DNA of 64,000 nt from Moraxellaceae bacterium (lineage in GTDB: Bacteria > Pseudomonadota > Gammaproteobacteria > Pseudomonadales > Moraxellaceae): the NCBI GenBank assembly GCA_030680295.1, contig JAUXVU010000018.1, positions 1-64,000 of the forward strand, in the 5' to 3' direction. The notes below the pieces were generated by a model, which had not been told where the DNA came from, did not search any database, and saw nothing but the letters and a program-made list of their open reading frames with translations. A program made the translations under genes and the position numbers. This document shows, piece after piece, positions 1-7,572 of this stretch (position 1 is the stretch's first letter; each line of letters begins with the position of its first letter).

Positions 1-84
1 AAAATGTGCAATGGCAGAACGCCACTTGAAACTTTGCTGGATGGGAAACAGGTTTGGGCAGAAAAGAATCTGACTCAAATCTAA
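1..84 (+). CDS. IS481-family transposase, C-terminal end (partial)
   Basis: Frame 1 is open from base 1 and ends with TAA at 82-84, giving 27 residues that include NGRTPLETLLDGKQVWAEKN. This NGRTP-x-DGK-x-W-AEK tail is characteristic of the C-terminus of IS481/IS3-like DDE integrase-fold transposases. The rest of the gene lies to the left of the window, so whether the copy is intact cannot be judged. It lies tail-to-tail with the protease gene that begins the accessory island. Confidence 0.75.
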   Translation, partial: KMCNGRTPLETLLDGKQVWAEKNLTQI

Positions 85-141
85 TCTGACAGGCACCTGC
101 AAAAAAACTGGTAACTGTCAGATCAGGTCTGAGCTAGTACA
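1..141. mobile_element. Right end of an IS481-like insertion sequence
   Basis: After the transposase stop there are about 57 bases of non-coding DNA. I place the outer end near 141, where the sequence finishes with GAGCTAGTACA, so that the complementary strand begins TGTACTAGCTC, the TGT start usual for this family. The left end is outside the window, so the inverted repeat and target duplication cannot be confirmed. The IS abuts an integrase-bearing island, a common landing zone for such elements. Confidence 0.5.
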
Positions 142-224
142 AATCATGATCGCCCGAATATGGGCTTGGGTAGCATCACCCCGAAACAGAAGTTGTTCCA
201 AATGGCCCTAACCTCTACTTCTTA

Positions 225-244
225 CCCCCGTTAAAAATGGGGGG
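225..244. repeat. Small C5/G5 inverted repeat downstream of the protease gene
   Basis: CCCCC at 225-229 faces GGGGGG at 239-244 across an A/T-rich loop. It lies between the IS end and the stop of the protease gene. A hairpin could form on either strand, but there is no T-tract after it, so a Rho-independent terminator is only weakly supported. It may instead be an old insertion-sequence end. Confidence 0.25.
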
Positions 245-276
245 ATTACCATCAAAAGTATCAAAATAGATATAAG

Positions 277-2640
277 TTAGACTCTGGAGCGCGCGCGAAG
301 TTCTATTCTTTGTACTATTTGCGTGTAGAGCTCAGCATGCTCATTCTCACGATCGGTAGCAGTCACTACCAGTGCGTAACTTTCTAATACTGAGCTCATT
401 CCGTCAGCCCAGTCTCTATCCTGACGAGTGACAACTACAAACCATTTCTCATCTGGTCGACGTTGCTTCATTCGCCATGTAGAAGACTGAACTGTACCTC
501 TGCTTCTTAAATCGGCTGTGATATCTCTGTTTGTTGTTGCATCGTCATTGCGGGTTTCAGTTTCACCTTGGGTTTCATGATTGAAATAACGCTGAACAGA
601 TTCAAGTGACGTATCTTTGACTAAGCGAAAATGCATTTTGGTCGCTAAATAATCTATCCTAGTTGTTCTCACTGCAGGGCAATACGCCAAAGTTACTCTG
701 ATTTCTCTGGTTGCTCTTTGTGTCCTCAAAAACTCAGGTGGTAGAGGTAGTTCATAAAAATGATGTTCATTGTTGGCGAGCTGCTCTTCAACAATCAGAG
801 TCACGACGTTTTGCGACGATCGGAATAACTCGCTTTCATCAACAATCCCATAACCTGCAACATCACGAGCTGGGTCTCGTTTATTAACTGACTTATAAGC
901 CGATTGCAGATCAGGCGTAAAAGTGCGTTTTACCTCTGCAGGTAAATTAGAATTATTGACCAACATGGCTCGCAATAAATTCGCAGATGCAGTGGGGTAG
1001 TTATTCAGAAGGCGACCAGCAAGATGGGTTATAAATGGTGCAGCAAAGCTGGTGCCGCTCGTTTCGCTAAATAGGGTTCCACCAACAAATTTGCTATTGC
1101 AAGTTAGTACCCCCATACCTTTTGTCACCGGGGTCAATTGATCTCGGCGAACCGATGCTGCCAAATTACCGCCAACAGCTACCAGCTCTGGTTTGATTGC
1201 GCCTTTTATTGAAGGGCCATGGCGGGTAAAGGGTGAAGGCTGATGCTCTGATGCAGGCGCAAGCTGAGCTATTTCAGGATAGCGCTGCGCATCGAAAGTG
1301 GCATTATGTTTGGCAAGGCTACCAACTGTTATGACATTCATAGCAGGAGCAGGGTCGATAATCAGGCTTTCATTAGCAAGCAAGTATTCAGGATACTCTT
1401 CCCTCCAGCTTTGACGTGGAACCTCCGGGTCAACTGATCCAGAAAAATTCCCAGCTGAAACAATAAATAACACGCCTAGTTCACGCGATAACTTGTCTAG
1501 AACGTATGCTATTCCACGAATATGCTTGTGGTCATATGGCGAATTTGTGTTGCCGAGAGAAATGTTAAATATTTTGCATGAATACTCATCCACAAAATAG
1601 CGGACCGCTTCAACCAAAGTGTTCTCAATAGATTGAGTATCAAATTCAGCATTTTGATCTAAGACTTTACCACTCAGTAACCATAATTCTGGACGCCAGT
1701 AACGACTCCTTGCACAGCCGTCTAAATCTCCGTACAACGCAACACTAGAAACTGCAGTACCATGCCCATTATAATCGGCAGGGTCTTCACTCGGTAAAAA
1801 ACTGACAGTTTCAGCAATTGCGGGGGCCAACAAGGGATGATTAGCTGCAATACCACTATCTAAGATACAGATTTTGGAAGCATTCAACGGTGGATTCGGA
1901 ATGGCATCAGGTAAGTCGGCTACATCACGGTTGAGCTGAGAATAGCTGATGCCACTTGTAGGCACTAAATCCACTAGGCGAACATCAGTGTGATTCAATA
2001 GTTCCTCAGCCTGAACAACATTTACTTCTAGTCTGTACATCAGCAGACTATCTAGATTTACTTTATCGACTTTGCGAATATCTCTTGCTGCTAGCCATTT
2101 CTCAAAGGCATTACAAAGCTCATTTCGTTCAGGATGATTTTTCACTCGCACTGGCCATAACTCGACATCAAGCGAAAAATATTCAGTGTGAGGGAGGCCA
2201 CTTTTTCTTAGCGCCCAACTCTGACGATCGTCTCTGGTCCAGTTATCAATGCCGTCTATAGCTTCGAGGATTTGTTTGTAAGATAGCTCAACATTATTTA
2301 AGCCCAGTCGTTGCAGATGTTCAACAAAAATAGCCAAACCGGCTTCATTTGCGAACACTACACAGATTTGCTTGTCCTCTTGGCTTATAAACTCAACACC
2401 ATGTCGATGTAAATGAGCGATATCTAACATGCCGCTATAGCGGATTTTGAAAACAAATCGTGTTGGAATGGAGTTCTGTTGCTGGCGAGCTAAATCGAGT
2501 GAGCGTGTAGCCTCTTGAATCAGACGCTGTCCATGCTCTTTCAGATTGCCACGAGCAACTCTGGGTATATTGAATTGGCGGGTTCTGCGGTCGTTTGCTA
2601 AAGGCACTCTCTCAATCCTGAGATGTTCGAAGTCTGCCAT
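277..2640 (-). CDS. ietS: Subtilisin-like serine protease, IetS-type (S8 family)
   Basis: The protein has 787 residues and no signal peptide, so it should act in the cytoplasm. The S8 catalytic triad is complete: Asp261 in ILDSG, His293 in NGHGT and Ser531 in SGTSFAAP, with the oxyanion Asn398 in SAGN. About 250 N-terminal residues precede the protease fold and some 200 follow it. Its partner AAA+ gene ends 12 bases upstream, and AAGGAT precedes the ATG at 2640. This protease/ATPase pair is the arrangement of IetS/IetA, described as a toxin-antitoxin stabilising the Agrobacterium plasmid pTiC58 and later listed among anti-phage systems. By analogy the protease is the toxic part. The target is unknown. 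Function is inferred from architecture and context; the S8 assignment itself is firm. Confidence 0.85.
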   Translation of the reverse strand: MADFEHLRIERVPLANDRRTRQFNIPRVARGNLKEHGQRLIQEATRSLDLARQQQNSIPTRFVFKIRYSGMLDIAHLHRHGVEFISQEDKQICVVFANEAGLAIFVEHLQRLGLNNVELSYKQILEAIDGIDNWTRDDRQSWALRKSGLPHTEYFSLDVELWPVRVKNHPERNELCNAFEKWLAARDIRKVDKVNLDSLLMYRLEVNVVQAEELLNHTDVRLVDLVPTSGISYSQLNRDVADLPDAIPNPPLNASKICILDSGIAANHPLLAPAIAETVSFLPSEDPADYNGHGTAVSSVALYGDLDGCARSRYWRPELWLLSGKVLDQNAEFDTQSIENTLVEAVRYFVDEYSCKIFNISLGNTNSPYDHKHIRGIAYVLDKLSRELGVLFIVSAGNFSGSVDPEVPRQSWREEYPEYLLANESLIIDPAPAMNVITVGSLAKHNATFDAQRYPEIAQLAPASEHQPSPFTRHGPSIKGAIKPELVAVGGNLAASVRRDQLTPVTKGMGVLTCNSKFVGGTLFSETSGTSFAAPFITHLAGRLLNNYPTASANLLRAMLVNNSNLPAEVKRTFTPDLQSAYKSVNKRDPARDVAGYGIVDESELFRSSQNVVTLIVEEQLANNEHHFYELPLPPEFLRTQRATREIRVTLAYCPAVRTTRIDYLATKMHFRLVKDTSLESVQRYFNHETQGETETRNDDATTNRDITADLRSRGTVQSSTWRMKQRRPDEKWFVVVTRQDRDWADGMSSVLESYALVVTATDRENEHAELYTQIVQRIELRARSRV

Positions 2641-2652
2641 GATTATCCTTCG

Positions 2653-3624
2653 TTAAATTTCTCGCGAGGCGGCCTGTTTTAAATCTTTAATTGTAAGAAA
2701 CTCTTGGCTACGAAGAATCATACGCTTTACAGCACGTCTTACAGTCCGTTCAATGTCAGCGCCACTTCGTTGTTTAAATAAAGCCAGTACAGACTCATCG
2801 TCTATTTCAAACTGTCTACGTACCCCACGTAATTTCAACACTAGGAGCTGCTTAATCAGTGAGTAATCAGGCAATGGGAATTCGATTGCTTCGTCAAATC
2901 GACGCCAAATCGCTGTGTCCAGGATCTTTTCATGATTTGTAGCGGCAAGAATTAAACTTTTACCTTGGTAAGCGTCCATCATTTGCAGGACTGCATTAAC
3001 AACTCGGCGCAGTTCACCATGCTCAGAAGCATCTGAACGCTCTTTGCCTATGGCATCAAATTCGTCAAACAACACAACCATAGGGTGTTCAGCAATAAAC
3101 TCGAACACTCGCCTGAGGTTCGCTGCTGTTTCACCTAAAAATGACGAAACCAAGGCATCAAGTCTCACAATAGCCAGTGGTAAGTCCAACTCATAAGCGA
3201 TTGCTTCGGCAGCTAATGTTTTGCCGCAACCTGGTGGACCAAAAAAAATCACCTTGCTTGAGGGTTTCATACCATAACTACGCAGAATATCGATACGACG
3301 GTGTTCTTCCAGTAGCTCTTCAATGATGGCTAAACCAGACTCTTGCAAAACAATTTCTTCTAAAGGACGCTGTGGTTGCCTAATATCCAACAAAGGTAAG
3401 CCGCGTTCCTTGTCGACAGGTGGTAATGGTAATACTCGCCGTAATATTTGTTCGGCTGGCGTTGCGTATTCGCCGTATAAAATGTGCTCCAAATCGTTGG
3501 CTAATAAATGATGCTGCTTTAGGCGTTCATCTTGAATAATTGATTCAGATGCACGGCGAAACGCATCAAAATCGCCAGTGGCACCCGCTTTAATTAGCTG
3601 CCTTAAGATCTTTCCATTCGCCAT
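2653..3624 (-). CDS. ietA: AAA+ ATPase, IetA-type partner of the S8 protease
   Basis: The 323-residue protein has a single AAA+ module: Walker A GPPGCGKT (129-136), Walker B VVLFDE (183-188), sensor-1 Asn230 in ATN and an Arg pair 241-242 in WRRFD fitting the arginine finger. The first 90 residues are a helical N-domain. I chose ATG 3624 over the GTG at 3648 because GGTGAG sits five bases before it. The gene is first in a two-gene unit with the protease 12 bases downstream. In the IetAS family the ATPase is the antitoxin or regulator of the protease. A general FtsH/spastin-like unfoldase role is possible, but there is no protease or membrane segment of its own. Confidence 0.85.
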   Translation of the reverse strand: MANGKILRQLIKAGATGDFDAFRRASESIIQDERLKQHHLLANDLEHILYGEYATPAEQILRRVLPLPPVDKERGLPLLDIRQPQRPLEEIVLQESGLAIIEELLEEHRRIDILRSYGMKPSSKVIFFGPPGCGKTLAAEAIAYELDLPLAIVRLDALVSSFLGETAANLRRVFEFIAEHPMVVLFDEFDAIGKERSDASEHGELRRVVNAVLQMMDAYQGKSLILAATNHEKILDTAIWRRFDEAIEFPLPDYSLIKQLLVLKLRGVRRQFEIDDESVLALFKQRSGADIERTVRRAVKRMILRSQEFLTIKDLKQAASREI

Positions 3625-3844
3625 AAACTCACCAACAATGCACACCAATTAAAACAAGGACATCATGCCTGTTTTTTGATAGGTAGTCACTTCTGAATGA
3701 TTCTGTACCTAGTGCTCTGGAATTGTTTTCTGTAAAGCAAATACTTGCTTGGACTTAACCCAAAATCGTAGGTGGTCTAGGGCTAACCATGATTTAGCCA
3801 CGAAACATTTACCTATGAGTCACCAACAACACAGACCGTAAAAT

Positions 3845-5029
3845 TTAGAAATTCAAAAACCGCGACAATCTCTTAATCTCAGACTCTGGTACGCTTTGGT
3901 CTCGAAAGTGTGCCTCCCAACCTTGAACCGAATCGTTAACGAATTCAATTTCTTGTTTTGCCACCGATACGCTCAAACCAAACGCTTTAGCGCCAGCTAA
4001 AGCATTTTCCAAAGTAGATACAGATCCCTCTGGCCCCACAGCCATTGACTGATAACGTAGTGCTAGTCCTGCAGGCAACACATCGTAGGCGGGGGAGAGT
4101 GAGTAATGACCACTATCAGTCATGATAAACGCATGGTTTTTTTCATGATCGTCGGTGTTATCCATCAAGATGTTAAAGATCATGCGTCGATAGAGCTCAC
4201 TTATTTGTTTTTGTCCAATGCCATCAGCCAGTCCTCGCCGCCTTAGCAATTGTGCCATCGCTGCATAAGACATATCGCTACCACTGGCACTCAAAGCAAC
4301 CTGTGCAGATAGCAAATGCAGTCGTTGATTGCCGATTCTATCAAATCGTTTAACAGCTAGCGCGACACCACGCGCAAGTGGAATAGGGCGTGTCTCTGCC
4401 ACATTAATACCAGCCTTGGCAGCAAGTGTCATAGTGGCATGTTCGATTAGTGGCTCATGAGGTGAGTCAGCTTCCGCAAACTTGATGACCCAGGGCTCAT
4501 TATCAATGGTGATTAATGCTTTTGGTCTAGCGCCACCTAGAGTTCCTGGCAATAACAAACGTCGCTTATGCTCGTTAACGGGCATGTTGCGAAGAACCTC
4601 ATCAACCAAATCATGCAAAGCATCAACATCTCCTAATTGAGGTAATGCTTCATGTGATGCCGGCTGATAATGATTAGATTGAGTTGATACACCAAGTGCT
4701 CCAAAACGTTCGTCACCGGCATACAGCAAAAATTCTAAAATGGATAATCGTGCAGGCTTAATGACATGACGAATAACACGCTCACCCCAACGATCGGGCC
4801 GTGCATCATCAACAGAGCCTGCGGCTAAATCACGATCTCGTGGCAAAAACTCATGATCAATGAGCGGTAAGTCTTCGCTGAGTGCAAAGCCATTTTGTAA
4901 CCAAGCGGGCGCATAGCGTAATGAGACACCACGCCCATTCATGACTAATCGCAGCTCACCGACTAGCACTGGATTCTTAGGGTCTGCCAAGTACCACAAA
5001 TACAAACGGTCTTGCTTATCTGAACTCAT
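3845..5029 (-). CDS. hipA: HipA-type serine/threonine kinase toxin
   Basis: The protein has 394 residues, close to the usual HipA length of about 420-440. An N-terminal couple-hipA domain (about 10-110) is followed by a Gly-rich ATP loop LGGARPK (164-170), ATP-binding Lys183 in WVIKF, the catalytic loop NTDDHEKN (291-298) and the metal-binding SPAYD with Asp316. All kinase signatures are therefore present. HipA of E. coli phosphorylates glutamyl-tRNA synthetase and arrests translation; related HipA proteins use other synthetases, so the target here is open. The start codon overlaps the hipB stop by four bases, implying translational coupling. Confidence 0.9.
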   Translation of the reverse strand: MSSDKQDRLYLWYLADPKNPVLVGELRLVMNGRGVSLRYAPAWLQNGFALSEDLPLIDHEFLPRDRDLAAGSVDDARPDRWGERVIRHVIKPARLSILEFLLYAGDERFGALGVSTQSNHYQPASHEALPQLGDVDALHDLVDEVLRNMPVNEHKRRLLLPGTLGGARPKALITIDNEPWVIKFAEADSPHEPLIEHATMTLAAKAGINVAETRPIPLARGVALAVKRFDRIGNQRLHLLSAQVALSASGSDMSYAAMAQLLRRRGLADGIGQKQISELYRRMIFNILMDNTDDHEKNHAFIMTDSGHYSLSPAYDVLPAGLALRYQSMAVGPEGSVSTLENALAGAKAFGLSVSVAKQEIEFVNDSVQGWEAHFRDQSVPESEIKRLSRFLNF

Positions 5030-5385
5030 GACCGGCCTCGCTTGATTTTGGTTTCAACAGACACAGGCTTACGAACCGACTGCTTAAGGGCTGAACGGAT
5101 ATCCATTTCAAGCGCACCACGATCTAGCGCTGGGTCAGCCAAATCAGTTAGCGCCTGTGAGCGGCCCATTAACCATAACGCCATGGCATAAATACCCATG
5201 CCCACTGCAGGGTCGCCAGACTCTAGTCGTGATAGTGTGGGAATTGAAACACCTAGGCGAGATGCCCACGCTTTTTGAGTTTCACGACGCCGGAGGCGGG
5301 CGAGTTTGAGCTGTTCACCGAGCTTGGCAAGCTGAGCCTCTACATCAGGCGGTAAGGTTTGAAGTGATGTGGTCGCTTTTGACAT
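5026..5385 (-). CDS. hipB: HipB-type XRE-family antitoxin and autorepressor
   Basis: The 119-residue protein carries an HTH_3 domain at about 22-80, with the recognition region VSIPTLSRLESGDPAVG typical of HipB. HipB binds HipA, neutralises it and represses the operon. It lies first in the operon with hipA overlapping by four bases. The C-terminal 35 residues are basic (KPVSVETKIKRGRS) and longer than in E. coli HipB (88 residues). The 70-base AT-rich gap to the divergent HAD gene at 5456 probably holds its operator. Confidence 0.9.
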   Translation of the reverse strand: MSKATTSLQTLPPDVEAQLAKLGEQLKLARLRRRETQKAWASRLGVSIPTLSRLESGDPAVGMGIYAMALWLMGRSQALTDLADPALDRGALEMDIRSALKQSVRKPVSVETKIKRGRS

Positions 5386-5455
5386 ACATATAACTTATCA
5401 TAAAATCATTAAATATAATATTTATGTTGTTTATAGGTTATGGGCAAGGTGTTTT
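5386..5455. promoter_or_regulatory. Shared AT-rich divergent promoter region of hipBA and the HAD gene
   Basis: This 70-base gap is almost entirely A and T, with several TATAAT-like words on both strands. Divergent transcription starts from it in both directions: hipB at 5385 and the HAD gene at 5456. HipB-family repressors act on operators in such positions, so the HAD gene may be under HipB control. No clean palindrome could be assigned by eye. Confidence 0.4.
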
Positions 5456-5872
5456 ATGAGGGTTTTATTCATCGATTTTGATGGCGTCATGCATCCTTTG
5501 AACAAGGGAAAGACGTTTACGAATACCCATTTGCTCTGGGACATCTTGCGGCGTATTCCTGACCTACAGATCGTCATATCATCAAGCTGGCGAGAGCATT
5601 ATGCGTTTGAGCGAATGGTAGGGCTATTAACCAGAGAAGGTGGGGAAGACCTGAGCCATCGGATTGTGGGCGTAACGCCTCAAACGACAAATACTTCGCG
5701 TGGCCAAGAGTGCGCTCAGTGGCTAATTAATAGCAATATTCAAGATACACAATGGCTTGCGATTGATGACGATCCCAATTTATTTAAAGGCTTTGAAGAT
5801 ATATTAATTTGTACCAATCCAAAGCTTGGATTAACCGATCGGGATGTAGAGCGAGTGGTAGGGTGGTATTAA
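5456..5872 (+). CDS. Small HAD-fold protein (HAD domain of RNA-repair type)
   Basis: Starting at ATG 5456 the product has 138 residues. HAD motif I is FIDFDGV (Asp7, Asp9), motif II is ISSSW, and the acidic motif near the C-terminus is AIDDD. The short cap-less layout with SSSWRE resembles the HAD domain found in Swiss-army-knife RNA-repair proteins (PF18143 type). The open frame extends to 5369, but those 29 residues are encoded by AT-rich promoter DNA, so I trimmed them. The gene sits between hipBA and the integrase inside the island. A phosphatase acting on nucleic-acid or nucleotide ends is plausible but not shown. Confidence 0.7.
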   Translation: MRVLFIDFDGVMHPLNKGKTFTNTHLLWDILRRIPDLQIVISSSWREHYAFERMVGLLTREGGEDLSHRIVGVTPQTTNTSRGQECAQWLINSNIQDTQWLAIDDDPNLFKGFEDILICTNPKLGLTDRDVERVVGWY

Positions 5873-5906
5873 TGATTAATACGCTATGTGCCTGCTAAAC
5901 GATTAT

Positions 5907-7208
5907 TTAGAGTGCAGAGCAACAATGGGCGCTCCAATCATTCATTAATTGCTGGCGCTTTTCGAAAAGATCAGAGCGCTGGTAAGCTGCTTCAACTTTG
6001 CCCAGCACACTATGGCTTAATGCCAACTCACAAATTTCTCTTGGGTAATTTGTTTGCTCCGCAGCCCATTGTCGAAAACTGCTTCGAAACCCGTGTACCG
6101 TACAATCAGCACGCAAGCTTTTTAAGGCCTTCGACATCGTCATATCCGAAATGGGAATTTTTTTAACAGGGCCTGGAAAAAGCCAGTCATTGTTTTTATG
6201 TTGACTGAGCTGTTGTAAATACTTAATGCATTGAGTTGTTAATGGTTCACGATGGACTTTGTTATTTTTCATGCGGTCAGCAGGAATCGTCCAAATACGA
6301 TCGTTTAGATCAAATTCTGATTTAGCGGCCTGCCGAACTTCACCACTTCGCTTAGCCGTTAAAATCACAATTTCAAGCGCTCTAAAGCCTACGCCTTCTT
6401 TTTCTTTTAGCTCACGCATTAATTGTGGGATGTCAGCATAGGGGAGTGCAGCAAAGTGAGTTGGTTTATGAACCTTACTTGATTTAGGCAAGAATGCATT
6501 CAGTGATTTCAACGAGGCCGGATTTGAGTCATCGCGATAACCTGAAATACTGGCAAACGCTAGAATATTTTCAATACGTGATCTAACTCGTGTGGCGGTG
6601 GTATGTTTCGTTAGCCAAATCTCATCAAGTAAAGTTTTTAAGTGATGAACGGTGATGTCTTTAACATCAAGTTTTCCAATTACTGGAAAAGCATACGTTT
6701 CTAAAGAGCTGATCCATTGTTTCTTTTGTTTGGGATGAGACCATTCTGCCGCTTTATTATTGATATACCTGTACGCGCATTTTTCAAATGTGTGAATGGT
6801 GGCAGCAGTTGATTCGACAAAAGCCTGTTGTTTTTTTAAGCGCTGATTTTTAGATTTTTCAATGAGTGGGTCTTTGCCAGTAAGCACAATTTTCCGAAGC
6901 TCTCTGGCGTGTTCGCGTGCCTCAGCAAGTGAAATATCTTGGTAGGAACCTAGCCCCATTTCACGACGCTTTTTGAATTGACCTACACTAATTTGATAGC
7001 GAAAAACCCATGATTTTCCGTTGGCATTATTGATGCACAAGTAAAGCCCCGTGGCGCCTCCGCCAACGGCGTGCATTCCTGGCTGCTTTAGGTGGAGTAA
7101 TTCCTTTGCTGTCTTCAATGCATATGCCTTTTTGTGCTTACAAGTTGGTTGATTTTTAAGCAACCGATATGGCGGTGAGTCTTTTGCTCCCACCACAAAT
7201 CCCACCAC
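5907..7208 (-). CDS. int: P4-type tyrosine integrase
   Basis: The protein has an N-terminal arm-DNA-binding domain (about 30-115, with GGGATGLYL and SLAEAREHA), a core-binding domain (about 140-230) and a catalytic domain with the full set Arg287 (AKRSGEV), His372-x-x-Arg375 (HGFR), His399 and Tyr409 (AAYQRSD). It is therefore likely active. The listed GTG start at 7208 lacks a clear ribosome site and would make tandem 12-bp DNA repeats coding. A TTG at 7118, preceded by AAAAGG, would start the protein where the family normally begins and is an attractive alternative. The gene points away from tRNA-Arg, which lies 230 bases upstream of its start, and closes the island. Confidence 0.9.
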   Translation of the reverse strand: MVGFVVGAKDSPPYRLLKNQPTCKHKKAYALKTAKELLHLKQPGMHAVGGGATGLYLCINNANGKSWVFRYQISVGQFKKRREMGLGSYQDISLAEAREHARELRKIVLTGKDPLIEKSKNQRLKKQQAFVESTAATIHTFEKCAYRYINNKAAEWSHPKQKKQWISSLETYAFPVIGKLDVKDITVHHLKTLLDEIWLTKHTTATRVRSRIENILAFASISGYRDDSNPASLKSLNAFLPKSSKVHKPTHFAALPYADIPQLMRELKEKEGVGFRALEIVILTAKRSGEVRQAAKSEFDLNDRIWTIPADRMKNNKVHREPLTTQCIKYLQQLSQHKNNDWLFPGPVKKIPISDMTMSKALKSLRADCTVHGFRSSFRQWAAEQTNYPREICELALSHSVLGKVEAAYQRSDLFEKRQQLMNDWSAHCCSAL

Positions 7209-7210
7209 AA
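7187..7210 (-). repeat. Tandem 12-bp repeats at the integrase N-terminus (candidate arm sites)
   Basis: On the minus strand TTGTGGTGGGAT (7199-7210) is followed directly by TTGTGGTGGGAG (7187-7198). Tandem short repeats beside the int gene are typical binding sites of the integrase arm-binding domain. They overlap the extreme 5' end of the longest possible int frame, which favours the shorter int start at 7118. Compare the tandem 12-bp repeats at 7573-7596. Confidence 0.45.
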
Positions 7211-7292
7211 GAATTTTGCTTCATGAGCATTCATGAGAAATCACAAAAAGTCAATAACTTAATATTTTAATTAAAACAGTAGCTTATATTGA

Positions 7293-7363
7293 TTCATTTG
7301 CTGTCATGAGCTGTCAGAAAATATCAAAATGGCGGTCTTACTCTCCGCCATTTCATTTGCTGT
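7293..7363 (+). repeat. Direct repeat TTCATTTGCTGT, two copies
   Basis: TTCATTTGCTGT occurs at 7293-7304 and again at 7352-7363, 59 bases apart, between the integrase and the tRNA-Arg promoter. The two copies bracket a perfect inverted repeat at 7327-7353. The arrangement could be part of the attachment site or a small insertion scar. No function can be assigned from one window. Confidence 0.4.
7327..7353. repeat. Perfect 9-bp inverted repeat between integrase and tRNA-Arg
   Basis: AAATGGCGG (7327-7335) and CCGCCATTT (7345-7353) are exact reverse complements around a nine-base loop. On the minus strand the second arm is followed by TTGATATTTT, so it could be a weak terminator for transcription toward int. 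It could also be a recombinase or excisionase site. Confidence 0.45.
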
Positions 7364-7395
7364 AACTGATCGCTCAAAAGCTCAGCAAACAGCAC

Positions 7396-7424
7396 TTGAC
7401 GGCATCTAGGCGAATCACCATAAT
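7396..7424 (+). promoter_or_regulatory. Sigma-70 promoter of tRNA-Arg
   Basis: TTGACG (7396-7401) and CATAAT (7419-7424) are separated by exactly 17 bases. They are followed by a G/C-rich discriminator (TCGCCCCG) as expected for a stringently controlled stable-RNA promoter. The tRNA begins 17 bases after the -10 box. The promoter is intact, so the island to the left has not separated the tRNA from its native expression signals. Confidence 0.7.
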
Positions 7425-7441
7425 TCGCCCCGCTGTAACAA

Positions 7442-7518
7442 GCGCCCATAGCTCAGCTGGATAGAGCACCAGGCTACGAACTTGGGGGTCGGGAGTTCGA
7501 ATCTCTCTGGGCGCACCA
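7442..7518 (+). tRNA. tRNA-Arg (anticodon ACG)
   Basis: The 77-nt gene folds into a full cloverleaf. The acceptor GCGCCCA pairs with TGGGCGC, the D-stem is GCTC/GAGC, the anticodon stem CCAGG/CTTGG holds loop CTACGAA, and the T-arm contains TTCGAAT. The loop gives anticodon ACG (read as ICG after deamination), decoding CGU/CGC/CGA. CCA is encoded. Such tRNA-Arg genes are common integration sites, and an integrase gene lies on its 5' side. Confidence 0.97.
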
Positions 7519-7529
7519 TACAAATCAAA

Positions 7530-7559
7530 GGGTTAGACGGGAACGTCTAGCCCTTTTTT
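7530..7559 (+). terminator. Rho-independent terminator of tRNA-Arg
   Basis: A 10-bp stem, GGGTTAGACG (7530-7539) against CGTCTAGCCC (7544-7553) with one G-T pair and a GGAA loop, is followed by six T residues. It lies 11 bases after the tRNA. Confidence 0.9.
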
Positions 7560-7572
7560 GTTTGTCTAATTT

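Larger units (their letters stand above)
142..7390. mobile_element. Accessory island with IetAS-type pair, HipBA, HAD protein and tyrosine integrase
   Basis: This stretch is AT-richer by eye than the DNA to its right. It carries only accessory genes: subtilisin-like protease, AAA+ ATPase, HipA, HipB, HAD protein and integrase. The right boundary is placed just before the promoter of tRNA-Arg at 7396, because that promoter and the tRNA are intact. The left boundary may lie outside the window, beyond the IS. I did not find a duplicated piece of the tRNA inside the stretch, so the attachment site is unknown. It is a defence/stability island by content; mobility is inferred from the integrase only. 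Confidence 0.55.

Noticed and set aside
225-244. Terminator for the protease gene
   Set aside because: The hairpin has no T-tract on the relevant strand and only five pairs.
5888-6441. Two plus-strand frames inside the integrase gene
   Set aside because: They are shadows of int with no recognisable product.
7442-7518. tRNA-Arg 3' end as attachment site of the integrase at 5907-7208
   Set aside because: No island gene lies on the 3' side and no second copy of the tRNA end was found in the window.
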